Shown here: one piece after another, positions 1-6,150 of the stretch | Layout: every line of letters starts with the position of its first letter | How positions within the stretch are numbered: the first letter of the stretch is position 1 | Origin: Phycisphaerales bacterium | GTDB lineage: Bacteria; Planctomycetota; Phycisphaerae; Phycisphaerales; UBA1924 | Direction of reading: 5' to 3' | Length of the DNA stretch: 64,000 bases | Assembly (NCBI GenBank): GCA_016709445.1 | Contig: JADJMV010000004.1 | Location: 310,001 to 374,000 of the forward strand | Translations under genes and position numbers: made by a program | The notes under the pieces: model-generated | Databases searched by the model: none | The model's input: only the letters and a program-made list of their open reading frames with translations | Told to the model about the DNA's origin: nothing

Positions 1-270
1 ATGCCGCGCATCGAACAGGCGGTGCGGCTCCATCACCGGGCCGTGCAGATCCACCCCTTCCTGAACGGGAATGGACGCTGGTCGCGGATGCTGGGCAATA
101 TCTGGCTGAAGCTGCACGGGAGCGCGCTGGTCGAATGGCCGGAGACGACGATCGGGGGTGAGAGCCCGGTGCGTGCGGAGTACATCGCGGCGCTTCGGTG
201 CGCGGACCAGGGGGACCATGGACCGCTGGTCGCGCTCCATGCGCGGTTCGTCGGTCAGGCTCCGGCGTAG
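1..270 (+). CDS. Fic-domain protein, C-terminal part (runs off window start)
   Basis: This is the end of a Fic-family protein, enzymes that usually transfer AMP or another nucleotide part onto a target protein. Residues 18-29 read H-P-F-L-N-G-N-G-R-W-S-R, the Fic active-site loop, with the catalytic His at 18 and the phosphate-binding GNGR at 23-26. The usual acidic residue at position 22 is Asn, a form I associate with the mobile mystery protein B branch of Fic proteins. The frame is open to the window edge, so the Met at base 1 is probably internal and the true start lies outside. Target and toxin or effector role cannot be read from this fragment. Confidence 0.75.
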   Translation: MPRIEQAVRLHHRAVQIHPFLNGNGRWSRMLGNIWLKLHGSALVEWPETTIGGESPVRAEYIAALRCADQGDHGPLVALHARFVGQAPA

Positions 271-835
271 TCTTGGCGGACGCGGGAATCGGGGCTCCGT
301 GCCGCCCCTCGAACGGGAGTCCGCCGGGTGCCCGTGGGTGCTCAGGCGGGGGCCGGCGGGGTGTCGCGGACAGCTCGTGCGGATCGGGGGCGAATACCCC
401 AGGGGGTGAGCATCCTGGAATCGCTGCGGCTGGACGTGGGGCGGGGGGGACGCCGACGGAATCGGCGTTGACGCGGCGCACCGGGGCGACACGGAGCGCG
501 GTGCTGAAGGCGCTGGCGGCGTTGCAGTTGGAGGGGGAGGTCGAGATCGGGGCGGTGAAGCGGCAGGGACGGCTGGAGCGGGTGCGGGCAGGCTGATCGG
601 AACCAGCCACCTCTACGAGAGGCGAGCGACGACTGAGCGGGCAAGCTCATCCATGTTCCGCAGTGGATCGACATCGGTCGGTGCGCTGGTCCCGACTCGT
701 CATCACCGATGCTGTAGGTTCTTCGCCGATGGCGTCTGAGATGGTGATCAGCAGGTTGCCCAGCGAGCCCTGAACGTCTGCCGCATTGGATGCGCCGAGC
801 CGGAGCATTGGGGGATACGGTCGATACACTACCGC
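271..835. other. Gene-poor stretch between Fic gene and zinc-ribbon protein
   Basis: No intact gene is convincing here. Bases 406-596 hold a degenerate winged-helix-like fragment listed separately. Bases 597-835 are visibly less GC-rich than the surroundings. They contain only short open frames, including a minus-strand 60-residue frame at 647-829 with no recognisable domain or ribosome-binding site. Confidence 0.5.
406..596 (+). pseudogene. Winged-helix-like fragment, split by a frame change at a G run
   Basis: A GTG at 406 opens a frame reading SILESLRLDVGRGG that stops soon after. The next frame continues as TPTESALTRRTGATRSAVLK and then ALAALQLEGEVE, which looks like the helix-turn-helix and wing of a small DNA-binding domain such as the C-terminal domain of DprA or of some Fic proteins. 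The two halves join if one base is changed in the run of seven G at 443-449. No upstream partner domain is visible, so this may be a remnant. The assignment is tentative. Confidence 0.3.
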
Positions 836-838
836 GTG

Positions 839-1306
839 ATGCCGAGCGAGGTGCCTGCGGGACGTTGTCAGAAATGCGGTTACCCGATGGACCCGGGTCG
901 CTGTCCCGAGTGTGGCACTTTCTGCACCAGTGTGCTACCACTGTACCGAACTGCCAGGTGGATGTTCCTCGTCGCCATCGGCATCGGGGTGATCCCAATT
1001 CCCTGGGCTTACGCGACCCTTCGGCTGTCGCGGTTCCTGTACCGCCGGATGACCATCGGACTTACGCCCGGCGACTACCGCTTCAATGACGCATGGCACT
1101 CCGCATTCGGGTGGACGTTTCCCGGCTATCACCTCGTCTTGCCCGTGGTACTCCTCACGCTCGCGGCCGTGCTCGCGCACGCTGAGCGACGCAGAGGGCA
1201 ACGGCGGCGAGGCGCCATCACCCTGTGCCTAATCGCACTCTCGCTCGGGGCGGTGAGTTGGATTGTCGGGCTGGTTGGGCTCGCCGCAACGATTTGGAAC
1301 GTGTGA
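839..1306 (+). CDS. Zinc-ribbon membrane protein of unknown function
   Basis: A protein of about 155 residues that I cannot name. Its N-terminus holds C-Q-K-C-G-Y followed by C-P-E-C-G, a four-cysteine zinc ribbon near residues 10-26. Hydrophobic segments follow at about 43-65, 100-118 and 128-150, giving roughly three membrane spans. A GTG directly before the ATG could also serve as start. A second gene in this window (10365-10742) has the same ribbon at the other end of a small membrane protein, so these belong to a recurrent design in this lineage. The GC content is lower than in neighbouring genes. Confidence 0.6.
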   Translation: MPSEVPAGRCQKCGYPMDPGRCPECGTFCTSVLPLYRTARWMFLVAIGIGVIPIPWAYATLRLSRFLYRRMTIGLTPGDYRFNDAWHSAFGWTFPGYHLVLPVVLLTLAAVLAHAERRRGQRRRGAITLCLIALSLGAVSWIVGLVGLAATIWNV

Positions 1307-1413
1307 ATGCACCGCACACCTTCAGTTCAGGCGAACCCTGACCTTCACAGAGCCTCAAGTCCAGGCGTTTGGTGGCACGGCCACCGCGTGCTCTTGTCCT
1401 GCCTGCGATGTCT

Positions 1414-1506
1414 GATCCGGCGGTGATGGGCGACCATCGGAAGGCGCGGGATCTCTCGATCAAGCGGGCGGCGGGGGTGACGGCGCTCGTGAAGGCGGGG
1501 CTGGTT
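1414..1506 (+). pseudogene. Decayed internal fragment of prfA
   Basis: Bases 1414-1472 match bases 5020-5078 inside the intact prfA at about 54 of 59 positions. They encode DPAVMGDHRKARDLSIKRAA against DPAVMGDHRRVRDLSIKRAA in the real gene. A second short match follows at about 1488-1506, VKAGLV, corresponding to prfA 5240-5258. About 150 bp of prfA lying between the two blocks is missing here. An ATG at 1408 sits just before the fragment. The piece lacks the GGQ and codon-recognition regions and cannot be a working release factor. It lies immediately left of the repeat array whose right edge is the true prfA. Confidence 0.75.
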
Positions 1507-1554
1507 CGAGTTGAGCAAACACTCTGGCTTTCAGGCCGAAGGCCTCGACCGTTC

Positions 1555-1594
1555 GTAGCCGGGGGTGGAGGAGGCTTCGCGACGACACCCCCGG
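1555..1594 (+). repeat. REP unit, forward (F1)
   Basis: GTAG followed at once by a hairpin with arms CCGGGGGTG and CACCCCCGG. A 5' GTAG plus hairpin is the classic layout of repetitive extragenic palindromes served by RAYT transposases. Confidence 0.8.
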
Positions 1595-1699
1595 AGAAGG
1601 CAACCATTCGTGAATGCAGCCTGAAGGGCTGCTCGTGGCGGTTGAAAGCGAGAGATACGTGGACCCCTTCGGGGTCCGAGGCCCCAGGGGCGTCGTGTT

Positions 1700-1741
1700 C
1701 CGGGGGTGGCGTTCGCAGAGCCTCACTTCACCCCCGGCTAC
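1700..1741 (-). repeat. REP unit, reverse (R1)
   Basis: Read on the minus strand it begins GTAG and continues with arms CCGGGGGTG and CACCCCCGG around a loop different from that of the forward type. Confidence 0.8.
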
Positions 1742-1851
1742 GGGCGATCAGCCCTTCGGGCTGGAAGGCAGGTGCGCGTCGTGGGAGATGTAGGGCGCGT
1801 CAGAGTCGGTAGGCGGGCTTCTTCTCTTCAGGCCGAAGGCCTCGACCGGTC

Positions 1852-1891
1852 GTAGCCGGGGGTGGAGGAGGCTTGGCGACGACACCCCCGG
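1852..1891 (+). repeat. REP unit, forward (F2)
   Basis: Same GTAG plus CCGGGGGTG/CACCCCCGG hairpin as F1, exactly 297 bp downstream of it. Confidence 0.8.
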
Positions 1892-1996
1892 AGAAGGCAA
1901 CCAATGGTGAATGCAGCCTGAAGGGCTGCTCTTGGCGGTTGAAAGGGAGAGATACGTGGACCCCTTCGGGGTCCGAGGCCCCAGGGGCGTCGTGTT

Positions 1997-2038
1997 CCGG
2001 GGGTGGCGTTCGCAGAGCCTCACTTCACCCCCGGCTAC
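1997..2038 (-). repeat. REP unit, reverse (R2)
   Basis: Copy of R1, 297 bp downstream. GTAG lies at its right end on the minus strand. Confidence 0.8.
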
Positions 2039-2148
2039 GGGCGTGCAGCCCTTCGGGCTGGGAGGCAAGTGCGCGTCGCGGGAGACGTGGGCCGCGTCAG
2101 AGTCGGTAGGCGGGCTTCTTCTCTTCAGGCCGAAGGCCTCGACCGGTC

Positions 2149-2188
2149 GTAGCCGGGGGTGGAGGAGGCTTGGCGACGACACCCCCGG
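2149..2188 (+). repeat. REP unit, forward (F3)
   Basis: Copy of F1 and F2, again spaced by 297 bp. Confidence 0.8.
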
Positions 2189-2299
2189 AGGGAGGTGTGC
2201 ACCGGCCATGTTCCCGCAGCCTGGAGGGCTGCTCTTGGCAGTTGAAAGCGAGAGATACGTAGACCCCTTCGGGGTCCGGGGCCCCAGGGGCGTCGTGTT

Positions 2300-2341
2300 C
2301 CGGGGGTGGCGTTCGCAGAGCCTCACTTCACCCCCGGCTAC
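2300..2341 (-). repeat. REP unit, reverse (R3)
   Basis: Copy of R1, 303 bp after R2. The extra bases come from a variant linker near 2190-2215. Confidence 0.8.
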
Positions 2342-2449
2342 TGGCGTGCAGCCCTTCGGGCCGGAAGGCGGGAATGCGCGCCGCGCTCGTTGTGCGGGGT
2401 CGACCGCGCGAACGCCCAGACTTGCGCCGAGCCTCATTTGGGGTCAGGC

Positions 2450-3304
2450 TCACTCTGGGATGAGGGCGAAGAGCATGGGGTGGATGTCGCGCCGGGCGGG
2501 GCAGTGGGTGTCGTAGCGGTCCCACGTGAAGCCGCGGAGGTTGGGGCGGAGGTCGATGATCTCGGCGTGGTCGGGCAGGTCGGCAGTGAGGGCCGCGAGG
2601 AGGGGGTCGGGGGTGGCGCGGAGCTGGGCGCGGACGTGCGCGGCGGTGGGCCAGGGGTGGCTCTCCTCCCAGATGCGCATGGCGTCGCGGTGGGAGCAGG
2701 CGTAGGGGTTGTGCACTTCGCCGCCGCGGTAGGCGTCAAGGAAGTGCCGGAGGAAGGTGGTGAGGTCGTCGGCGACGTGGAGGACGACGGGCGGGTCGTG
2801 GGAGGCGAACCAGACGGGGCCCCACGCCGCGGCGCCGGGGCGGATCTCGAGGACCCAGTGGTTGCCGAAGCCGTCGGCGGCGACTTCGATCCAATCGTGG
2901 AAGAGGCAGTCGTAGCCCTGGAAGTGGTACTCGGTGAAGGTGATCTCGTGGTAGTCGAGGTCGAAGCCGGAACAGAGGGCGTAGAGATCCTGCATGTCGG
3001 GCGGCATCGGGCCTTTGAAGTGTTCGCGGAAGTGGCGCTCGTTGAGGCCTTGGCCGGGCGGGACGAGCTTGATGCGGCGGGGCGTGCCCTCGTCGTCGGG
3101 GAAACTGTCGTGGAGGGCGGATTCGAGGAGGGCGCGGGGGTCATAGGGAGAAAGTAGCGGGGATTGGGGGTCGGGTGTCCCGGGGGTCGCGCTCGAGGAC
3201 TCGCTTGACCCCCGGCTCCTTGCGATCAGCCCTTTGTGCTGGAAGGCAGGTGCGCGTCCCGGGATACCCGGGCCGCGCCAGAGTCGGTGGGCGGGCTTCT
3301 TCAT
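2450..3304 (-). CDS. SUKH (SMI1/KNR4-like) domain protein with repeat-derived 5' end
   Basis: The C-terminal 220 or so residues look like a SMI1/KNR4 (SUKH) domain: MPPDMQDLYALCSGFDLDY, then W-rich and D-rich strands ending in a WEESHPWP segment. SUKH proteins are often immunity partners of polymorphic toxins. The real domain begins near base 3150, but no ATG, GTG or TTG in frame lies close to it. The frame runs on upstream through REP unit R4 and into F4, where ATG codons at 3304 or 3379 exist. The repeat therefore appears to have replaced the native 5' end, and the start given is the nearer ATG. It may be an orphan immunity gene or a dead gene. Confidence 0.5.
   Translation of the reverse strand: MKKPAHRLWRGPGIPGRAPAFQHKGLIARSRGSSESSSATPGTPDPQSPLLSPYDPRALLESALHDSFPDDEGTPRRIKLVPPGQGLNERHFREHFKGPMPPDMQDLYALCSGFDLDYHEITFTEYHFQGYDCLFHDWIEVAADGFGNHWVLEIRPGAAAWGPVWFASHDPPVVLHVADDLTTFLRHFLDAYRGGEVHNPYACSHRDAMRIWEESHPWPTAAHVRAQLRATPDPLLAALTADLPDHAEIIDLRPNLRGFTWDRYDTHCPARRDIHPMLFALIPE
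3180..3219 (-). repeat. REP unit, reverse (R4), stem variant
   Basis: Arms CCGGGGGTC and GACCCCCGG; the flanking tetranucleotide reads GGAG instead of GTAG. It overlaps the upstream extension of the SUKH frame. Confidence 0.65.
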
Positions 3305-3330
3305 CTTCAGGCCGAAGACCTTGATCGGTC

Positions 3331-3369
3331 GTAGCCGGGGTGGAGGAGGCTTGGCGACGACACCCCCGG
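3331..3369 (+). repeat. REP unit, forward (F4)
   Basis: GTAG plus the forward-type hairpin, with one G fewer in the left arm. Confidence 0.75.
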
Positions 3370-3470
3370 GAGAAGGCAACCATGGTGAATGCAGCCTGAA
3401 GGGGCTGCTCGTGGCGGCCGAGAGGAGATACGCTAGACCCCTTCGGGGTCAGGGCGCGAGGGTTCGTTGT

Positions 3471-3504
3471 CCGGGGTCGCGCCGAAGACTCGCTTGACCC
3501 CGGC
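3471..3504 (-). repeat. REP unit, reverse (R5), degenerate
   Basis: Shortened arms CCGGGGTC and GACCCCGG, and no GTAG at the expected end. Probably an eroded copy. Confidence 0.55.
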
Positions 3505-3521
3505 GGAACGGCCCGCGGGCT

Positions 3522-3563
3522 CCGGGGGTGGCGTTCGCAGAGCCTCACTTCACCCCCGGCTAC
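3522..3563 (-). repeat. REP unit, reverse (R6)
   Basis: Full copy of the R1 type with GTAG on the minus strand. Confidence 0.8.
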
Positions 3564-3673
3564 TGGCGTGCAGCCCTTCGGGCTGGGAGGCAGGTGCGCG
3601 TCCCGGGATACGCGGGCCGCGCCAGAGTCGGTAGGCGGGCTTCTTCTCTTCAGGCCGAAGGCCTTGATCGGTC

Positions 3674-3713
3674 GTAGCCGGGGGTGGAGGAGGCTTGGCG
3701 ACGACACCCCCGG
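3674..3713 (+). repeat. REP unit, forward (F5)
   Basis: Full copy of the F2 type, 152 bp after R6 and 145 bp before R7. Confidence 0.8.
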
Positions 3714-3818
3714 AGAAGGCAACCAATGGTGAATGCAGCCTGAAGGGCTGCTCGTGGCGTTTGAAAGCGAGAGATACGTAGACCCCTTCGGGGTCAGGGC
3801 GCGCGAGGGGTTCGTTGT

Positions 3819-3858
3819 CCGGGGGTCGCGCTCGAAGACTCGCTTGACCCCCGGCTAC
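3819..3858 (-). repeat. REP unit, reverse (R7), stem variant
   Basis: Arms CCGGGGGTC and GACCCCCGG with GTAG intact. The last base pair of the stem is C-G where the R1 type has G-C, a compensated change. Confidence 0.8.
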
Positions 3859-3912
3859 GAACGTGCAGCCCTTCGGGCTGGAGGAGGGGATCGCCCGGCG
3901 CGCCCGGACTCT

Positions 3913-3954
3913 CCGGGGGTGGCGTTCGCAGAGCCTCACTTCACCCCCGGCTAC
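3913..3954 (-). repeat. REP unit, reverse (R8)
   Basis: Full copy of the R1 type with GTAG on the minus strand. Confidence 0.8.
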
Positions 3955-4005
3955 TGGCGTGCAGCCCTTCGGGCTGGAAGGCCAGATGCGGGTTGTGCTC
4001 GGGAT

Positions 4006-4045
4006 CCGGCGATCGCGCTCGGGGGCTCACTTGACGCCCGGCTAC
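4006..4045 (-). repeat. REP unit, reverse (R9), degenerate
   Basis: Related to R7 but with several changes in the stem. GTAG is kept. It lies just beyond the 3' end of the RAYT gene. Confidence 0.6.
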
Positions 4046-4077
4046 TGGCGGTCAGCCCTTCGGGCTGGAGAAGCACA

Positions 4078-4527
4078 TCACGCCCACACGTAGCGCTCGT
4101 CCCATTCGATGCCGTACTTGCGGAGGAACGTGCGCATCTCGTCCTTGAAGTCGGTTTGCTTGTGGTGCTCCTTCTGGCTGGCGATGTACGCGCGGAGCGC
4201 ATCGACACCGGACTCGCCGATGGAAAAGCCGAAGTAGCCGTCCTGCCAGGCGAAGGCGGTGGATGCACTGTGCTCCTTGATCCACTTCGAGGAGTCGCGC
4301 TTCACGTTGAGCATGAGGTCGGAGAGGGCGAGGGTCTTGCCGAGGCTCACCAGCATGTGCACGTGGTCGGCGGTGCCGCCCATCGCCAAGAGCGGCGAGT
4401 CCATGCGGCGGCAGATGCCGCCGGTGTAGGCGTAGAGGTCCGGCTCGATCGTCTCGGCGATCTGCGGGAGGCGGTCTTTGGTTGAGAAGGTGATGTGGAG
4501 GAGGAGTTTGGTGAGGGTGGAGGCCAT
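4078..4527 (-). CDS. REP-associated tyrosine transposase (IS200-like Y1 HUH enzyme)
   Basis: A 149-residue single-strand DNA transposase of the Y1/HUH type. The metal-binding HUH motif is H55-V-H57 in ADHVHML. The nucleophile helix is Y114-I-A-S-Q118-K-E-H-H, the tyrosine plus Gln/His pattern of IS200-type and RAYT enzymes, and the protein ends in DERYVW as many family members do. The ATG at 4527 is chosen because upstream codons lie in repeat sequence. Reverse REP units flank it on both sides, which supports a RAYT that processes these palindromes rather than a free IS200. It looks intact. Confidence 0.85.
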   Translation of the reverse strand: MASTLTKLLLHITFSTKDRLPQIAETIEPDLYAYTGGICRRMDSPLLAMGGTADHVHMLVSLGKTLALSDLMLNVKRDSSKWIKEHSASTAFAWQDGYFGFSIGESGVDALRAYIASQKEHHKQTDFKDEMRTFLRKYGIEWDERYVWA

Positions 4528-4618
4528 GGGGGCAAGGTAGTGGAATCGGGGAGGAAGGCCTGCGGGCGAACGGTACGTGGACCCCTTCGGGGTCCGGGAT
4601 TCGTGGGCTGGCCCCGTT

Positions 4619-4658
4619 CCGGGGGTCGCGCTCGAAGACTCGCTTGACCCCCGGCTAT
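4619..4658 (-). repeat. REP unit, reverse (R10), stem variant
   Basis: CCGGGGGTC/GACCCCCGG arms. The flanking tetranucleotide is ATAG instead of GTAG on the minus strand. Confidence 0.75.
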
Positions 4659-4710
4659 GAACGATCAGCCCTTCGGGCTGGAAGAGCCAAAAGGTGGGGG
4701 TCATCGCGTT

Positions 4711-4750
4711 CCGGGGGTCGCGCTCGAAGACTCGCTTGACCCCCGGCTAC
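4711..4750 (-). repeat. REP unit, reverse (R11), stem variant
   Basis: CCGGGGGTC/GACCCCCGG arms with GTAG kept, 92 bp after R10. Confidence 0.8.
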
Positions 4751-4802
4751 GGACGATCAGCCCTTCGGGCTGGCAGAACCGGGAGGTGGGGGTCATCGCG
4801 GT

Positions 4803-4845
4803 CCGGGGGGTGGCGTTCGCAAGGCCTCACTCCACCCCCGGCTAT
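4803..4845 (-). repeat. REP unit, reverse (R12)
   Basis: R1-type arms with one extra G; flanked by ATAG. It is the last REP unit, about 80 bp upstream of prfA. Confidence 0.7.
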
Positions 4846-4926
4846 GGGCGTGCAGCCCTTCGGGCTGGAGGGGGCCAGCCTTGCGGGCCGCAAGGTGACG
4901 ACTGCCCGCCCCCTATCCTCCGGGCG

Positions 4927-6027
4927 ATGCCAGAGATCCGCTCCACGCTTCCCCCCGCCGTCCTCGAGAAGCTCGCCGAGCTGGACGAGCAGTACGCCCA
5001 GATCGAGCGGGACCTGGCCGATCCGGCGGTGATGGGCGACCACCGGCGGGTGCGGGACCTCTCGATCAAGCGGGCGGCCCTGGAGCCGACGGTGGACGGG
5101 TATCGGCGGCTGGTGGCGCTCTCGCGGGAGGCGGAAGAGCTGCGGGCGGTGGTTGACGGCGGCGAGGACGCGGAGCTTGCGGCGCTGGCGCGGGAGGAGC
5201 TGCCGCAGGTCGAGGCCCGGGCGGCGGCCCTCGCCGAAGAGGTGAAGGCGGGGCTGGTGAACGCGGACGACCGGCGGGTGGGGTCGGTGATGCTGGAGGT
5301 GCGGGCGGGGGCGGGGGGCGACGAGGCGGGGCTGTGGGCGCGGGACCTGCTCTCGATCTACGAGAAGTACGCGGCGGCGAAGCGCTGGAAGTTCGAGCCG
5401 CTGGAACTGGTGGCGGACGGGAGCATCGGCGGCGTGCGGTATGCGCTGGTGAACGTGCAGGGCGACGGGGTGTGGAGCGAGCTTTCTTTCGAGGCGGGGG
5501 TGCACTCGGTCAAGCGGGTGCCGGCGACGGAGGCCCAGGGGCGGGTGCATACCTCGACGGCAACGGTGGCGGTGCTGCCCGAGCCCGAGGAGGTGGACGT
5601 CAAGATCGACTGGGCCAACGACGTGACCGAGCACGTGACGACGAGCCAGGGGCCGGGGGGGCAGAACGTCAACAAGGTGGCGACGGCGGTGCACATGTTG
5701 CACAAGCCGACGGGCATCGAGGTGCGGATGCAGGAGACCAAGAGCCAGGTGCAGAACCGGGAGAAGGCCAAGCGCCTGCTGCTCGCCCGGGTGTATGAGC
5801 ACGAGCGGGCGAAGGTGGATGCGGAACGGTCGGCGGCGCGCAAGAGCCAGATCGGGAGCGGGGAGCGGAGCGAGAAGATCCGGGTGTACCGCTACCAGGA
5901 TGGGATCGTGGCCGATCAGCGCGTGGACGAGAAGTTCCAGCTGCGGGAGGTCCTGGCGGGGGATCTGGGGCCGATGTTTGCGGCCCTGATCGAGCAGGAG
6001 ACGGCACGGCGGCTGGCGGAGCTTTGA
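4927..6027 (+). CDS. prfA: Peptide chain release factor 1
   Basis: A class I release factor of 366 residues that recognises UAA and UAG and triggers peptidyl-tRNA hydrolysis on the ribosome. The codon-reading motif is P199-A200-T201, the RF1-type PxT (RF2 has SPF). The catalytic GGQ is at 244-246 within SQGPGGQNVN. Length and domain order are normal for RF1. The ATG at 4927 starts MPEIRSTLPP; no strong ribosome-binding site is seen. The gene stands alone, directly behind the REP array, and a decayed fragment of its own 5' half lies on the other side of that array. No prmC methyltransferase gene is adjacent. Confidence 0.97.
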   Translation: MPEIRSTLPPAVLEKLAELDEQYAQIERDLADPAVMGDHRRVRDLSIKRAALEPTVDGYRRLVALSREAEELRAVVDGGEDAELAALAREELPQVEARAAALAEEVKAGLVNADDRRVGSVMLEVRAGAGGDEAGLWARDLLSIYEKYAAAKRWKFEPLELVADGSIGGVRYALVNVQGDGVWSELSFEAGVHSVKRVPATEAQGRVHTSTATVAVLPEPEEVDVKIDWANDVTEHVTTSQGPGGQNVNKVATAVHMLHKPTGIEVRMQETKSQVQNREKAKRLLLARVYEHERAKVDAERSAARKSQIGSGERSEKIRVYRYQDGIVADQRVDEKFQLREVLAGDLGPMFAALIEQETARRLAEL

Positions 6028-6150
6028 GCGGGGCCAAGGGCCCGAATGCGGAGGCCGCCGGGGAAGACGCGCCGCGCGGAGTCGCAACGGGGGCACGAAC
6101 TGGGCTTGTGTGGGCGGGCGCAACGGCTATGCTCGGGGTCGGAGGAATCT

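Larger units (their letters stand above)
1507..2390. repeat. Tandem composite REP/BIME units, about 297 bp period
   Basis: Three head-to-tail copies of a composite unit are visible: forward REP hairpins start at 1555, 1852 and 2149 (297 bp apart) and reverse REP hairpins at 1700, 1997 and 2300. Each unit contains, in order: an AGGCC-GAA-GGCCT hairpin, a forward REP, a GCAGCC-TGAAG-GGCTGC hairpin, a GGACCCC-TTC-GGGGTCC hairpin, a reverse REP, and a CAGCCC-TTC-GGGCTG hairpin (1749, 2046, 2349). The last two fold as cUUCGg tetraloops in RNA. Open frames through these repeats are artefacts of composition. Confidence 0.85.
3180..4067. repeat. Second block of composite REP/BIME repeats
   Basis: This block holds reverse units R4-R9 and forward units F4 and F5 in the order R4, F4, R5, R6, F5, R7, R8, R9. 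Forward-to-reverse spacing (145 bp, F5 to R7) and reverse-to-forward spacing (about 152 bp) equal those of the first block. The CAGCCC-TTC-GGGCTG hairpin recurs just after reverse units, at about 3571, 3866, 3962 and 4053. The GACCCC-TTC-GGGGTC hairpin recurs near 3436 and 3781. No gene is supported inside it beyond the repeat-derived 5' end of the SUKH frame. Confidence 0.8.
4573..4867. repeat. Third REP block, between RAYT gene and prfA
   Basis: It begins with a GGACCCC-TTC-GGGGTCC hairpin near 4579, then three reverse REP units (R10-R12) each followed within a few bases by CAGCCC-TTC-GGGCTG (4666, 4758, 4853). The last hairpin ends about 60 bp before the prfA start codon, so the array supplies most of the upstream region of that essential gene. 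No other gene is seen from 4528 to 4926. Confidence 0.8.

Noticed and set aside
1748..2437. Minus-strand frame of 229 codons through the repeats
   Set aside because: It is made wholly of REP and linker DNA; the same peptide phrases recur each 297 bp and have no start signals. Other long frames in 1369-3939 are rejected for the same reason.
4078..4527. Complete mobile IS200-type element
   Set aside because: There is no TnpB gene, and the flanking structures are the same REP units found all over the array, so a domesticated RAYT is the better reading.
1507..4867. CRISPR-like repeated structure
   Set aside because: Repeats are hairpin-rich, about 40 bp in two orientations or 297 bp composite, with no unique spacers and no cas genes.
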